From Plantimonas leprariae (GTDB lineage: Bacteria > Pseudomonadota > Alphaproteobacteria > Rhizobiales > Rhizobiaceae), in NCBI RefSeq assembly GCF_008802405.1, contig NZ_VZDO01000027.1, positions 1 through 43,772 of the forward strand: DNA of 43,772 bases. Direction: 5' to 3'. Below are positions 8,601 to 16,720 of this stretch, one piece after another. How positions within the stretch are numbered: position 1 is the stretch's first letter; each line of letters opens with the position of its first letter. The notes beneath the pieces were generated by a model that saw nothing but the letters and a program-made list of their open reading frames with translations, did no database searches and had not been told where the DNA came from. The translations under genes were made by a program, and so were the position numbers.

Positions 8601-9134
8601 ATGAAGACGATCCATGCCGGCCTCTGCGCCGCCTTCCTCCTCTGCGGCGGCGCGGCAGGTGCCGGGGCGCAAAGCCTCGCCGACGCCAGCAAGGCCGACC
8701 CGGCGATGAAGGTTTCGACCGCCGACTTCGCCAAGGCGGCCGCGGCCTCCGACCAGTTCGAGATCCGCTCCAGCGAGATCGCGAAGGAGAAGGCGAAGAG
8801 CGCCGAGTTGAAGGAGTTCGCGAGCCAGATGATCGCGGACCACGAAAAGTCGACGAAGGGCCTCAAAGCGGCGCTCGGCGATAAGATGAAGATGGGCGCG
8901 AAGCTGAGCCCGAAGCAGGCGGCGATGCTGAAGCAGCTCGAAGCAGCGAAGGCCTCCGAGTTCGAGACGCTCTATGTCGACATGCAGGCGCATTCGCACA
9001 TGGAAGCCGTCATGCTGTTCCGCACCTATTCCGGCAACGGCGACGACAGCAAGGTCAAGGCCTTCGCGCAGGAAACGCTGCCGGTGATCGAGATGCACGC
9101 GGACCACGCGCAAAAGCTCGTCGCCAGCATGTGA
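8601..9134 (+). CDS. Exported DUF4142 protein
   Basis: A 177-residue protein with a Sec signal peptide (MKTIHAGLC, an Ala/Gly-rich core, likely cleavage AGA|QS). The mature part is a four-helix bundle of the DUF4142 type: DFAKAAAASDQFEIRSSEIAKEK, then ASQMIADHEKSTKGLKAAL, and a last helix with EMHADHAQKL. Its His and Glu spacing recalls ferritin-like bundles. An earlier ATG at 8571 overlaps the previous gene; the chosen ATG has AAGGGAG in front and yields the signal peptide. The function of DUF4142 is unknown, and the protein is expected in the periplasm. It is the last gene before a strong convergent hairpin. Confidence 0.85.
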   Translation: MKTIHAGLCAAFLLCGGAAGAGAQSLADASKADPAMKVSTADFAKAAAASDQFEIRSSEIAKEKAKSAELKEFASQMIADHEKSTKGLKAALGDKMKMGAKLSPKQAAMLKQLEAAKASEFETLYVDMQAHSHMEAVMLFRTYSGNGDDSKVKAFAQETLPVIEMHADHAQKLVASM

Positions 9135-9143
9135 CGTTGGCCA

Positions 9144-9177
9144 TCGTCCGGCGCGGCGTCTCAGCCGCGCCGGACGA
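9144..9177. terminator. Hairpin between convergent genes
   Basis: A perfect 14-base-pair, G/C-rich inverted repeat (9144-9157 with 9164-9177) with a six-base loop. It lies between the stop of the DUF4142 gene and the body of the lactonase gene on the other strand, whose stop codon is in the loop. Its position fits a shared bidirectional transcription stop. There is no clear T run, so this is inferred from position and stem strength. Confidence 0.6.
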
Positions 9178-10234
9178 GATGGAGCGAGACCGGGCTGCCG
9201 ATGCCCCCCTTTTCCGCCACCGGCGTCAGCGCGCCATTTCCCGGATCGATCGCGAAGACCACGATGCTGTCGCTGTCCTGATGGGCGGCGACGAGAAAGC
9301 GGCCGTCGTCGGTAAGGATGAAGTCGCGCGGCGTCCGGCCGCCCGACGGCCACCAGCCGAGCGTCCGCAGCGAACAGCCGTCCGCCGCCAGCTCGAAGCC
9401 GGCCAGGCTGTCGTGGCCGCGGTTGGAGACGTAGAGGAAGCGCCCGTTCGGATGGGCGCGAATGGCCGCAGCGGCGACCGGACCGGTCCAATCGGGCGGC
9501 AGCGTCGCGGCGCTGACGCGATGCTCCAGCCCGGTCCCGTCATAGCCGTAGAGCTCCACCGTTCCGCCGAGTTCCAGGACGACGGCGACAATCTTGCCAT
9601 CGCCGAGAAAGGCGAGGTGCCGCGGCAGGCCGCCGGGTGGGGTCTGCACGACGAGATCGGGTTCCGGCGCGACGGTCGATCCCGTCAGCGGAAAGCGCGC
9701 GATCTCGTCCGCGCCGAGGTCGGCGACGAGGACGTGCCGGCCGTCCGGCGTCGGGACGCCCTGGTGGATGTGCGAGCCTTCCTGCCGCGCCCGGTTCGGG
9801 CCGCTGCCGACGCGCCGGATGCGATGCCCCTCGCCGGCCGCCAAGCCGTCGGGTCGCAGCGGATAGGTGATGAAAGTGCCGGCCGCATAGTTGGACACGA
9901 ACAGGCGGCGCTCGTCACCGTCGAGCGCGACATGGCACGGCGCGCCGCCGAGGGCCGGCAGGCGTTCCAGCAGCGTCAGGGTGGGTGCGGCAGCGTCGAG
10001 CCGGTAGATGTCGGCGCTCGCTCCCTCCGCTTCGCCGATCTCCTCCACGGCGTAGAGCCGCGTACCGGCCCGGTTGGCGGTCAGGTAGGTCGGGTTGCGT
10101 GAGCCGGGCACCGCCGGTCCGTCGGTGATCGCGCCGGTCCGTCGGTCGAAGCCGAGGAGATGGATGCCGGTGCCACGCGCGGTCACGTGCGGCATCGTCT
10201 CGGTATAGGTGCCGACCGCGAGGAGATCGCTCAT
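9161..10234 (-). CDS. Lactonase family protein, 6-phosphogluconolactonase (YbhE/Pgl type) beta-propeller
   Basis: A 357-residue seven-bladed beta-propeller of the lactonase family (PF10282), cytoplasmic with no signal peptide. Typical features are the opening LLAVGTYT, blade motifs such as NPTYLTANRAGTRLYAVEE and HPNGRFLYVSNRGHDSLAGF, and the PCHVALDGDERRLFVSNYAAG stretch. Family members hydrolyse 6-phosphoglucono-lactone, but many in sugar-catabolic loci act on other sugar lactones. Given the nearby sugar dehydrogenases and lactonase, a role in sugar lactone opening is plausible but unproven. It is the second gene of a minus-strand pair, 8 bases after the Ldh_2 dehydrogenase gene. Confidence 0.83.
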   Translation of the reverse strand: MSDLLAVGTYTETMPHVTARGTGIHLLGFDRRTGAITDGPAVPGSRNPTYLTANRAGTRLYAVEEIGEAEGASADIYRLDAAAPTLTLLERLPALGGAPCHVALDGDERRLFVSNYAAGTFITYPLRPDGLAAGEGHRIRRVGSGPNRARQEGSHIHQGVPTPDGRHVLVADLGADEIARFPLTGSTVAPEPDLVVQTPPGGLPRHLAFLGDGKIVAVVLELGGTVELYGYDGTGLEHRVSAATLPPDWTGPVAAAAIRAHPNGRFLYVSNRGHDSLAGFELAADGCSLRTLGWWPSGGRTPRDFILTDDGRFLVAAHQDSDSIVVFAIDPGNGALTPVAEKGGIGSPVSLHLVRRG

Positions 10235-10242
10235 GCGCCGGC

Positions 10243-11289
10243 TTACCTATCCAGTCCGAGGAACCGCGCCGTCTCCGGATCGACCGGGATGCCGTCCCGC
10301 TCGCGCTCCCGTTCGGTGCGCCATTCCCGGTCGCCCGGCGCCATCACGCTCTCGCCCGGCCGCGCCGGCGCGCCGCGAAGCGCGGCGAGGTAGCTCCGCA
10401 TACCCGCTTCGAACACGGCCGCGCCGCCGAAGCAGGCGGGATCGATCGCCAGCACGAAATGCCCCATGCCGCGCGGCGTCCGCTTGTCGACCGCCTCGCC
10501 GGCCATCGGCAGCATCGCGGGGTCGATCGCCATGCCCTGCAGCACCGCCGAGAGCACAGTCGCGACGCCGGCGAGCCCGGCGCCCTTGAAGCCGAATTCC
10601 GGGCCGCCGGCCGGCAGCAGCATCTCCGTCGCCCTGGCGTCCCGCGTCGGCGCGCCATCCCCGTCCGCCGCGACCCCTTCGGGGAGTTCGAGCCCGAGCG
10701 TCCGGTAGAGGAAGACGCGGTTGAACGGGATCGAGGAGGTCGCCATGTCGAGGAGCCAGGGCCGCTCCCCGCCGCTGGGAGCGGCGAAGGCGAGCGGGTT
10801 CGTGCCGTGGAACGGCGCCGCGCCGCCGAAGAGGGCGACCGCCGAGTCACTGTTGGTGGTGGCGAAACCGACCATGCCCGCATCGGCGACGGCTTTCGCA
10901 TAGGCCCCCGCCGCGCCGAAATGCGACGAGCGCACGACGCCGACCGCTCCGACGCCCGCTTCCTTCGCCAGGTCCACGGCTTCCCGCGCGGCGCGATAGG
11001 CGGCGAAGTGGCCGAGCCCATCGTCGCCGTCGACCACCGCCGTCGCGGCCCCCGTGCGTGTGACGCGAAGCTGCGGGTCGCCGTTCACCCGCCCTTCGCG
11101 CAGCACTTCGGCGTAATGGACGACGAGCCGCGCGCCGTGGCTGTCGACGCCGAGCCGCGAGGCGTGCAGGAGCGCCGCGACGCATGCGCCGCGCGAGGCT
11201 TCCGAAGCGCCGGCCTCGGCGAGGCAGAGATCGAGCCGCCGGGCGAGATCGGCAGCGGAGGCGCGGATGGTCGCGGCGGCGTTCGACAT
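10243..11289 (-). CDS. Malate/L-lactate/ureidoglycolate dehydrogenase family (Ldh_2)
   Basis: A 348-residue NAD(P)-dependent dehydrogenase of the Ldh_2 family, which has its own fold. Signatures are DSHGARLVVHY near the N-terminus, TGAATAVVDGDDGLGHFA, the GVVRSSHFGAAGAYA region and a C-terminal GAGLAGVATVLSAVLQG. Members reduce or oxidise 2-keto or 2-hydroxy acids, ureidoglycolate, or cyclic imines such as pyrroline-2-carboxylate. An in-frame ATG 17 codons upstream is possible, but the chosen start begins at the first conserved helix. With a flavoprotein lactate-dehydrogenase type gene divergent to it, a role with a 2-hydroxy acid end product (for example lactate) is an inference only. Confidence 0.82.
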   Translation of the reverse strand: MSNAAATIRASAADLARRLDLCLAEAGASEASRGACVAALLHASRLGVDSHGARLVVHYAEVLREGRVNGDPQLRVTRTGAATAVVDGDDGLGHFAAYRAAREAVDLAKEAGVGAVGVVRSSHFGAAGAYAKAVADAGMVGFATTNSDSAVALFGGAAPFHGTNPLAFAAPSGGERPWLLDMATSSIPFNRVFLYRTLGLELPEGVAADGDGAPTRDARATEMLLPAGGPEFGFKGAGLAGVATVLSAVLQGMAIDPAMLPMAGEAVDKRTPRGMGHFVLAIDPACFGGAAVFEAGMRSYLAALRGAPARPGESVMAPGDREWRTERERERDGIPVDPETARFLGLDR

Positions 11290-11423
11290 GGGCGGCTGGC
11301 TCCGGTCGCGGTTGCGCTGGCTTGGCTCCTGGAGCATCACAGCCGATATCCGCCGTCAACCGCTCGGGCCGCTCAGTCCGGCCGGCGAGAAGCGGCACCG
11401 GCCACCGAAGAAGGCGTCGACCC

Positions 11424-12830
11424 ATGCTGCAGCGCGATCTCCATCCCGGCGACGGCGTGGCCGCCCTCGTCTCGCGGCTGAAGCAACTCCTCGGCGACCG
11501 CTGCTCGACCTCGGCCTCGGACCGCGAGCACCACGGCCGGGGCGAGTCCTACCATCCGGCCGCGCTGCCGGACGCGGTCTGCTACCCGCTGACGACGGAA
11601 GAGGTCGCCGCGATCGTCCGTCTCTGCAACGAGCACCGGGTGCCGATCGTCGCCTTCGGGGCCGGCACCTCGCTCGAAGGCCATGTCGCGGCGCTGCGCG
11701 GCGGCATCTCGCTCGACATGCGCCGGATGGACGCAGTTCTCGCCGTGCACCCGGAAGACCTCGACGCGACGGTGCAGGCCGGCGTCACCCGGAAGGCCCT
11801 CAACACGCATCTGCGCGACACCGGCTTGTTCTTCGCGATCGATCCCGGCGCCGACGCGACGCTCGGCGGCATGGCGGCGACGCGCGCTTCCGGCACCGCG
11901 GCGGTGCGCTACGGCACGATGCGCGACAACGTCGTCTCCCTCGCCGTCGTCCTTGCCGACGGGCGGATCGTGCGCACCGCGACGCGGGCGAAGAAGTCGT
12001 CGGCCGGCTACGATCTGACGCGGCTCTTCGTTGGCTCGGAAGGCACGCTCGGCGTCATCACCGAAGTGACCGTGCGCCTCCACGGCGTGCCGGAGGCGGT
12101 GTCCGCCGCGGTCTGCGCCTTTCCGGACATTTCGAGCGCGCTCCGCACCGCGATCGAGACCGTGCAGTGTGGCGTCACGGTCGGGCGGATGGAGTTCCTC
12201 GACGCCCGCGCCATCGCCGCCGTGAACCGGCACAGCGGCCTCGGCCTCGCCGAACGTCCGACGCTGTTCTTCGAGTTCGCCGGCAGCCCGGCGGCGCTGG
12301 CCGAACAGGCGGAAACGGTGGCGGACCTCGCGAAGACGAACGGCGGCGAGGGCTGGGACCGGGCGACCGGCGCGGAAGACCGGGCGCGGCTCTGGCACGC
12401 CCGCCACGAGTTCCACTACGCGATGCTGGCGCTCCGCCCCGGCGCGACCGTCTGGGCGACGGATGCCTGCGTACCGGTGTCGCGCATGGCCGAATGCATC
12501 AAGGCCTCGCTGGCGGATGCGGCCGAAGCACCCTTCCCGGTCGCGGCGGTCGGCCATGTCGGCGACGGCAACTTCCACATGAGCTACGTCATCGACACCG
12601 CGGACCCGGCCGAGATGGCGGCGGTCGAGCGGCTGAACGCGCGGCTGATCGAGCGAACGCTCGCCCTCGGCGGCACCTGCACGGGCGAGCACGGCGTCGG
12701 CTACGGCAAGTCGAAATACCTCGTTGCCGAGCACGGGGCCGAGGCGGTGGAAGTGATGCAGGCGATCAAGGCAGTGCTCGACCCGAACGGCATCCTCAAC
12801 CCCGGCAAGGTCCTGCCGCCGGCGGCCTGA
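11424..12830 (+). CDS. FAD-binding oxidase, D-lactate dehydrogenase (cytochrome)/GlcD type
   Basis: A 468-residue flavoprotein with an N-terminal FAD_binding_4 domain (about residues 45-185) and a C-terminal FAD-oxidase domain (about 220-465). VAFGAGTSLEGH and DPGADATLGGMAATRASGT are the FAD pyrophosphate motifs. The C-terminal VGHVGDGNFHMSY and TGEHGVGYGKSKYL hold the catalytic histidines of the D-lactate/glycolate oxidase family. The length without a Fe-S domain fits a DLD-type enzyme. The frame is open 80 codons upstream, but that extension overlaps the divergent gene and lacks family character. Substrate candidates are D-lactate, D-2-hydroxyglutarate or another 2-hydroxy acid. Confidence 0.84.
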   Translation: MLQRDLHPGDGVAALVSRLKQLLGDRCSTSASDREHHGRGESYHPAALPDAVCYPLTTEEVAAIVRLCNEHRVPIVAFGAGTSLEGHVAALRGGISLDMRRMDAVLAVHPEDLDATVQAGVTRKALNTHLRDTGLFFAIDPGADATLGGMAATRASGTAAVRYGTMRDNVVSLAVVLADGRIVRTATRAKKSSAGYDLTRLFVGSEGTLGVITEVTVRLHGVPEAVSAAVCAFPDISSALRTAIETVQCGVTVGRMEFLDARAIAAVNRHSGLGLAERPTLFFEFAGSPAALAEQAETVADLAKTNGGEGWDRATGAEDRARLWHARHEFHYAMLALRPGATVWATDACVPVSRMAECIKASLADAAEAPFPVAAVGHVGDGNFHMSYVIDTADPAEMAAVERLNARLIERTLALGGTCTGEHGVGYGKSKYLVAEHGAEAVEVMQAIKAVLDPNGILNPGKVLPPAA

Positions 12831-12840
12831 ACGGCGCGAT

Positions 12841-13854
12841 TCAGGGCTGCTCCCAGCCGTTCCGCTCGCTCGAGCGGAAGAAGGCGTCGATCACCCGCAT
12901 GTTGAGGACGGCATCCTCGATGCCCCATTCGAGGCTCGCCTCGCCCTGGATCACAGCCGAGATGGCGTCGCCCTGCAGCGTGTATTGGTCGGCGACCGGG
13001 AACTCGATCGCCTCCGCGCCGGTGCCGTGGAGGTCACGCCCGTCGTCCACGACGATCCGGGTCGGCCGGTCGTTCGGAGCGTTGAACGGAATCTCGACGG
13101 TGAGCCGCCCCTTCGTGCCGAGCACCTCGACGCGCTGGACGGGCACGAGCTGCGTCGCGCAGACGAAGCCGAGATGCCGGTTGCCGGGAAACTCGGCGAT
13201 GCCGGTGGTCATCCGGTCGGTGCCGAACCGCGGATCGCGGTCGATCGTGCCGACGACGCGCTCCGGCTCCGCCCCGAACAGGAAGCGCGCCGTCGCGATG
13301 GCGTAGCAGCCGATGTCGTAGAGCCCGCCGCCGCCGATATCGGCCTGGTTTCGCACGTTGCCTGGGTCGTCGAGATAGTAGGCGAAGACGGTCTGGACGG
13401 CGCGCGCCTCGCCGATGCGCCCGCTCCGGACGATCTCGCGGGCTTCTCGCCATTGCGGATGATGGCGCACCATGAAGGCCTCGAAGACGAGCTTGCCGGT
13501 GCGCTTCGAGGCGTCAACGAGTTGCCCGGCCTCGTCGGCCGTCAGCGCCACCGGCTTCTCGCAGAGGACGTGCTTGCCGGCCTCCAGCGCCCGGACCGAC
13601 CACGGGACGTGCAGATGGTTCGGCAGCGGGTTGTAGATCGCCTCGATCTCCGGGTCCGCCAGCAGTTCCTCGTAGGAGCCGTAGGCCGTCCCGATGCCGA
13701 GCGCATCGGCCACCTTCCGCGCCGTCGCCGCATCGCGCGAGGCGATCGCCGCCACGTGGGAGCGCTCGCCTCGCTGCATGGCGGGGATCACCTTCTCGCG
13801 GCCGATCTTCGCCGTCGACAGGACGCCCCATCGCACCTTGCCGGACTCGGTCAT
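12841..13854 (-). CDS. Gfo/Idh/MocA family oxidoreductase
   Basis: A 337-residue NAD(P)-dependent sugar oxidoreductase. The N-terminal Rossmann domain (to about residue 125) starts with VRWGVLSTAKIGREKVIPA and contains EKPVALTADE, the conserved Lys of the family. The C-terminal alpha/beta domain carries GGGGLYDIGCYA, the region that supplies the catalytic His/Asp neighbourhood in relatives. Close relatives act on glucose-fructose, inositol, xylose or anhydro-sugars; the substrate cannot be told here. It converges with the flavoprotein gene, the two stop codons being only 8 bases apart and covered by a weak 6-bp hairpin at 12826-12845. Confidence 0.85.
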   Translation of the reverse strand: MTESGKVRWGVLSTAKIGREKVIPAMQRGERSHVAAIASRDAATARKVADALGIGTAYGSYEELLADPEIEAIYNPLPNHLHVPWSVRALEAGKHVLCEKPVALTADEAGQLVDASKRTGKLVFEAFMVRHHPQWREAREIVRSGRIGEARAVQTVFAYYLDDPGNVRNQADIGGGGLYDIGCYAIATARFLFGAEPERVVGTIDRDPRFGTDRMTTGIAEFPGNRHLGFVCATQLVPVQRVEVLGTKGRLTVEIPFNAPNDRPTRIVVDDGRDLHGTGAEAIEFPVADQYTLQGDAISAVIQGEASLEWGIEDAVLNMRVIDAFFRSSERNGWEQP

Positions 13855-14046
13855 GCGGCTTTTCCTCCGATCGATCTCGGGCGGCTGCGGACGGCGAGCG
13901 CTCGCAACATCGGTCCCGCGGGTGTCGTGAAGATGGCTCCGCCCGGCCGGGTTTCCACCGCGCTGCCGTGGTTCGCGGGCGGGCGGACCGCCGCAGGCCC
14001 CGACTGGCCTTCCTTCGGGCGCTGCGATATAGGGAAGTCCGACCGC

Positions 14047-14131
14047 GCGGGTGTGGCGGAATCGGTAGACGCAGCGGACTCAAAATCCGCCGTAGCAATA
14101 CGTGTCGGTTCGAGTCCGACCACCCGCACCA
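14047..14131 (+). tRNA. tRNA-Leu, anticodon CAA
   Basis: An 85-base class II tRNA with encoded CCA. The acceptor stem GCGGGTG pairs with CACCCGC (14121-14127), followed by A and CCA. The anticodon stem GCGGA/TCCGC encloses the loop CTCAAAA with anticodon CAA, reading UUG. The long variable arm and the T-arm (GTCGG-TTCGAGT-CCGAC) fit leucine tRNA. It stands alone between the Gfo/Idh gene and the HAD gene and looks intact. Confidence 0.95.
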
Positions 14132-14189
14132 TCTCCCCTATCTATCCGGCACGAGGCTCGGCAGTCGGCAAGGGGTGCTTTCTCCCGGC

Positions 14190-14852
14190 TCAGGCCGCGC
14201 GGGAAAGCCGCAAGCCGGCTTCGCCGTCCGGCGTCGGCAGGAGCACGGCGTAGCCCGCGATCGTCGGATGCGCGGTGTCGAAGGCATGCGAATGGGCGGC
14301 GGTGACCACCATGACGGCGGCATCGGCCGCTTCCGCGGCTTCGATCCCCGCGGGCGCGTCCTCGAACACCAGGCAGTCGCGGATCGCGACGCCGAGCCGT
14401 TCGGCCGCGAGCAGGAAGCAGTCCGGCGCCGGCTTGCCGTTCCGGACGTCGTCGGCCGTGACGAAAACGGCCGGCACCGGCAGCTTGGCGGCCGCGAGCC
14501 GTTTCAGAGCCAGTTCCCGCGGCGCCGAGGTGACGATCGCCCAGCGGTCCGGCGGCAGCGCGGCGAGGAACTCCGCCGCGCCCTCGATCGCGAGGATGCC
14601 GTCGACATCCGCCATTTCCGCGAGCGTCACCGCCGCCACCTCCCGCTCGATGTCGATCCCCGCGAGGCCGAGGCGGCGGATGTTCTCGGCGGCCCGGATG
14701 CCGTGCATGGTCCGCAGGAACCCCTCGACCTCGACGCCGTGCCTTACCGCCCACTCGGCCCAGACCCGGTTCACCACCGCGAGCGAGTTGACGATCGTCC
14801 CGTCCATGTCGAACAGGAAGGCGCTGAACGTGCGATCGTGATGGTCGGCCAT
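14190..14852 (-). CDS. HAD-superfamily sugar-phosphatase-like hydrolase
   Basis: A 220-residue HAD hydrolase with a helical cap (subclass IA). Motif I is FLFDMDGTIVNS (residues 10-21), motif II IVTSAPRE, motif III the Lys of NGKPAPD and motif IV VFEDAPAGIEAA. The best fits are 2-deoxyglucose-6-phosphatase, glycerol-3-phosphatase or sugar-phosphatase relatives. A longer frame reaches 14963, but the chosen ATG has GGAAG upstream and places motif I at the usual distance from the N-terminus. It follows the serine ammonia-lyase gene on the same strand by 129 bases. The exact phosphate ester is unknown. Confidence 0.83.
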   Translation of the reverse strand: MADHHDRTFSAFLFDMDGTIVNSLAVVNRVWAEWAVRHGVEVEGFLRTMHGIRAAENIRRLGLAGIDIEREVAAVTLAEMADVDGILAIEGAAEFLAALPPDRWAIVTSAPRELALKRLAAAKLPVPAVFVTADDVRNGKPAPDCFLLAAERLGVAIRDCLVFEDAPAGIEAAEAADAAVMVVTAAHSHAFDTAHPTIAGYAVLLPTPDGEAGLRLSRAA

Positions 14853-14981
14853 GAGTCGCTTTCGTGGAAGGAAGTTGCCTCGCGGCGCAGCCTTTAGCGG
14901 ATATCGCGGCGTTTCGCTCGGGGGCTTTCGCGTCGGGGCGCCGGCGAAGCCGTCAGGCCGCACCGGGACGGGCGGCGAAGT

Positions 14982-16388
14982 TCAGCATTCGGGCAGGTTG
15001 ACGGCGAGGCCGCCGAGGGAGGTTTCCTTGTAGCGGTGGTCCATGTCGCGGCCGGTCTGGCGCATGGTCTCGATGCAGTTGTCGAGCGGCATGAAATGCG
15101 AACCCTCGCCTTTCATCGCGAGCGACGCCGCCGTCACCGCCTTCACCGCGCCGAAGGCGTTGCGCTCGATGCAGGGCACCTGCACGAGCCCTCCGACCGG
15201 ATCGCAGGTCATGCCGAGATGGTGCTCCAGCGCGATCTCGGCGGCGTTCTCGATCTGCGCCGGCGAGCCGCCCATGAGGCTCGCGAGGCCCGCCGCCGCC
15301 ATGGCGGAAGCCGAGCCGACCTCGCCCTGGCAGCCGACCTCGGCGCCCGAGATCGAGGCGTTGCGCTTGATCAGCCCGCCGACCGCCGCCGAGGTCAAGA
15401 GGAAGGTGCGCATGTGCGCCCGGCCCGCCTCGGCGTGGAAGTGCCGGAAATACGCCATCACCGCCGGCACGACGCCGGCCGCGCCGTTGGTCGGCGCCGT
15501 CACCACGCGGCCGCCGCAGGCGTTCTCCTCGTTCACCGCCATGGCGTAGACGCTCAGCCAGTCGTTCGCCATCAGCGGCTGGAAGACGTTGCGGGCGGCG
15601 TCCGCCTGCAGGCGGTCGTGGATCGCCTTGGCGCGCCGGCGCACCCCGAGCCCGCCGGGCATGACGCCCTCCTGGCGCAAGCCCCGCCGGATGCAGTCCG
15701 CCATGGCACCGGCGACGGCATCGAGGCGTTCGTCGAGTTCCCGCGCGGAGGTGAAGGCGAGTTCGTTCGCCCGCTGCATGTCGGCGATGGACATGCCGGT
15801 GCGGTCCGCCATCGCCAGCATCTCGGCGGCGCTCGCGAAGGGATAGGGCACGCTCTCGCCCTCGCCGGCCGCCGGGACGGCCCCCGACTGCTGGCGCTGC
15901 AACTCGTCCTCGTCGACGACGAAGCCGCCGCCGACCGAGTAGTAGACGCGCCGCAGCAGCATCTGCCCGTCCCGCGTCAGCGCCTCGAAGCTCATGCCGT
16001 TGGCGTGGCCCGGCAGGGGGTGCTTGCGGTCGAAGACGAGGTCGCGCGCCGGCTCGAAGGCGTAAGGGGGATGCCCCTCCGGCTGGACCGCGCCTTTCGC
16101 CGCGACCTCGGCGACGATCGCGTCGACGCGGTCGGGATCGACGCTGGCCGGAACGAAGCCGCAAAGGCCGAGCACCACCGCCCGGTCGGTGGCGTGCCCG
16201 ACGCCGGTGAAGGCGAGCGAGCCGTGCAGGCAAACGCGCAGCCGGGCCACCACGGCGTCGTGCGGCCGCGGCCAGCGCCCGTCCTTCAGCTCGGCCAGAA
16301 ACCGTGCCGCCGCCGTCATCGGACCCATCGTGTGCGACGACGACGGCCCGATGCCGATCTTGTAGAGGTCGAAAACACTCAGGAACAT
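14982..16388 (-). CDS. sdaA: L-serine ammonia-lyase, iron-sulfur dependent
   Basis: A 468-residue single-chain L-serine dehydratase that converts L-serine to pyruvate and ammonia using a 4Fe-4S cluster. The N-terminal beta domain begins [18 protein letters not shown], the hallmark phosphate-like loop of the family. The catalytic domain contains [19 protein letters not shown] with two cluster cysteines, and the third is near the end in GNLPEC-type context (here VNLPEC). An upstream in-frame ATG adds only 7 residues; the chosen one matches the family start. It is the last chromosomal gene before the tRNA-Arg scar and integrase. Confidence 0.93.
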   Translation of the reverse strand: MFLSVFDLYKIGIGPSSSHTMGPMTAAARFLAELKDGRWPRPHDAVVARLRVCLHGSLAFTGVGHATDRAVVLGLCGFVPASVDPDRVDAIVAEVAAKGAVQPEGHPPYAFEPARDLVFDRKHPLPGHANGMSFEALTRDGQMLLRRVYYSVGGGFVVDEDELQRQQSGAVPAAGEGESVPYPFASAAEMLAMADRTGMSIADMQRANELAFTSARELDERLDAVAGAMADCIRRGLRQEGVMPGGLGVRRRAKAIHDRLQADAARNVFQPLMANDWLSVYAMAVNEENACGGRVVTAPTNGAAGVVPAVMAYFRHFHAEAGRAHMRTFLLTSAAVGGLIKRNASISGAEVGCQGEVGSASAMAAAGLASLMGGSPAQIENAAEIALEHHLGMTCDPVGGLVQVPCIERNAFGAVKAVTAASLAMKGEGSHFMPLDNCIETMRQTGRDMDHRYKETSLGGLAVNLPEC

Positions 16389-16526
16389 CGGCGATCCCGT
16401 TCGCGACAAACCGCGCGCCGTTCAGCTTAGAAAGCCGCCCCCGTCAGCGATAGATCGGAAAACGACGGCAGAGGTCGTGTCCCTTCCGGCTACGGCGGCG
16501 CGGACACATCGATCGGTTGCGATCGC

Positions 16527-16570
16527 TGGTGATCCCGGCGCGATTCGAACGCGCGACCCTCAGATTAGGA
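16527..16570 (-). other. Attachment-site scar: 3' half of tRNA-Arg(CCU)
   Basis: Read on the minus strand this is a tRNA from the anticodon loop (TTCCTAA, anticodon CCT) through the T-arm (GCGCG-TTCGAAT-CGCGC, perfectly paired) to CGGGATC-A-CCA. The bases to the right of the loop do not pair as an anticodon stem, and there are no D-arm or 5' acceptor bases. The 5' half is therefore missing. A 3' tRNA half beside a tyrosine integrase gene, broken at the anticodon loop, is the classical att product left when an element inserts into a tRNA gene and restores the full gene at its other end. Confidence 0.8.
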
Positions 16571-16663
16571 ATATGGGAGTTACGGCGTTTCAGGACGTTG
16601 CCATAGGTTTCTTGCGTCTTGTTATTCCTGCGTTTTCCGGCATAGTTTGTTTCCATACGTTTC

Positions 16664-16712
16664 CCGTGGTCCCACCGATTTTCATCGTTCCGGGACCACG
16701 GCGGGACCACGG
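16664..16712. promoter_or_regulatory. Three copies of a 10-base motif before the integrase gene
   Basis: GGGACCACGG occurs twice in direct orientation at 16692-16701 and 16703-16712 and once inverted (CCGTGGTCCC) at 16664-16673. The cluster ends within 10 bases of the integrase start and overlaps its GGAGG site. It could be an operator or arm-type sites for integrase or an excision factor; the copies are seen, the role is inferred. Confidence 0.5.
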
Positions 16713-16720
16713 AGGTGCCG

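Noticed and set aside
16527-16620. A complete tRNA gene at the integrase boundary
   Set aside because: The bases on the 5' side of the anticodon loop do not pair as an anticodon stem, and no D-arm or 5' acceptor strand is present.
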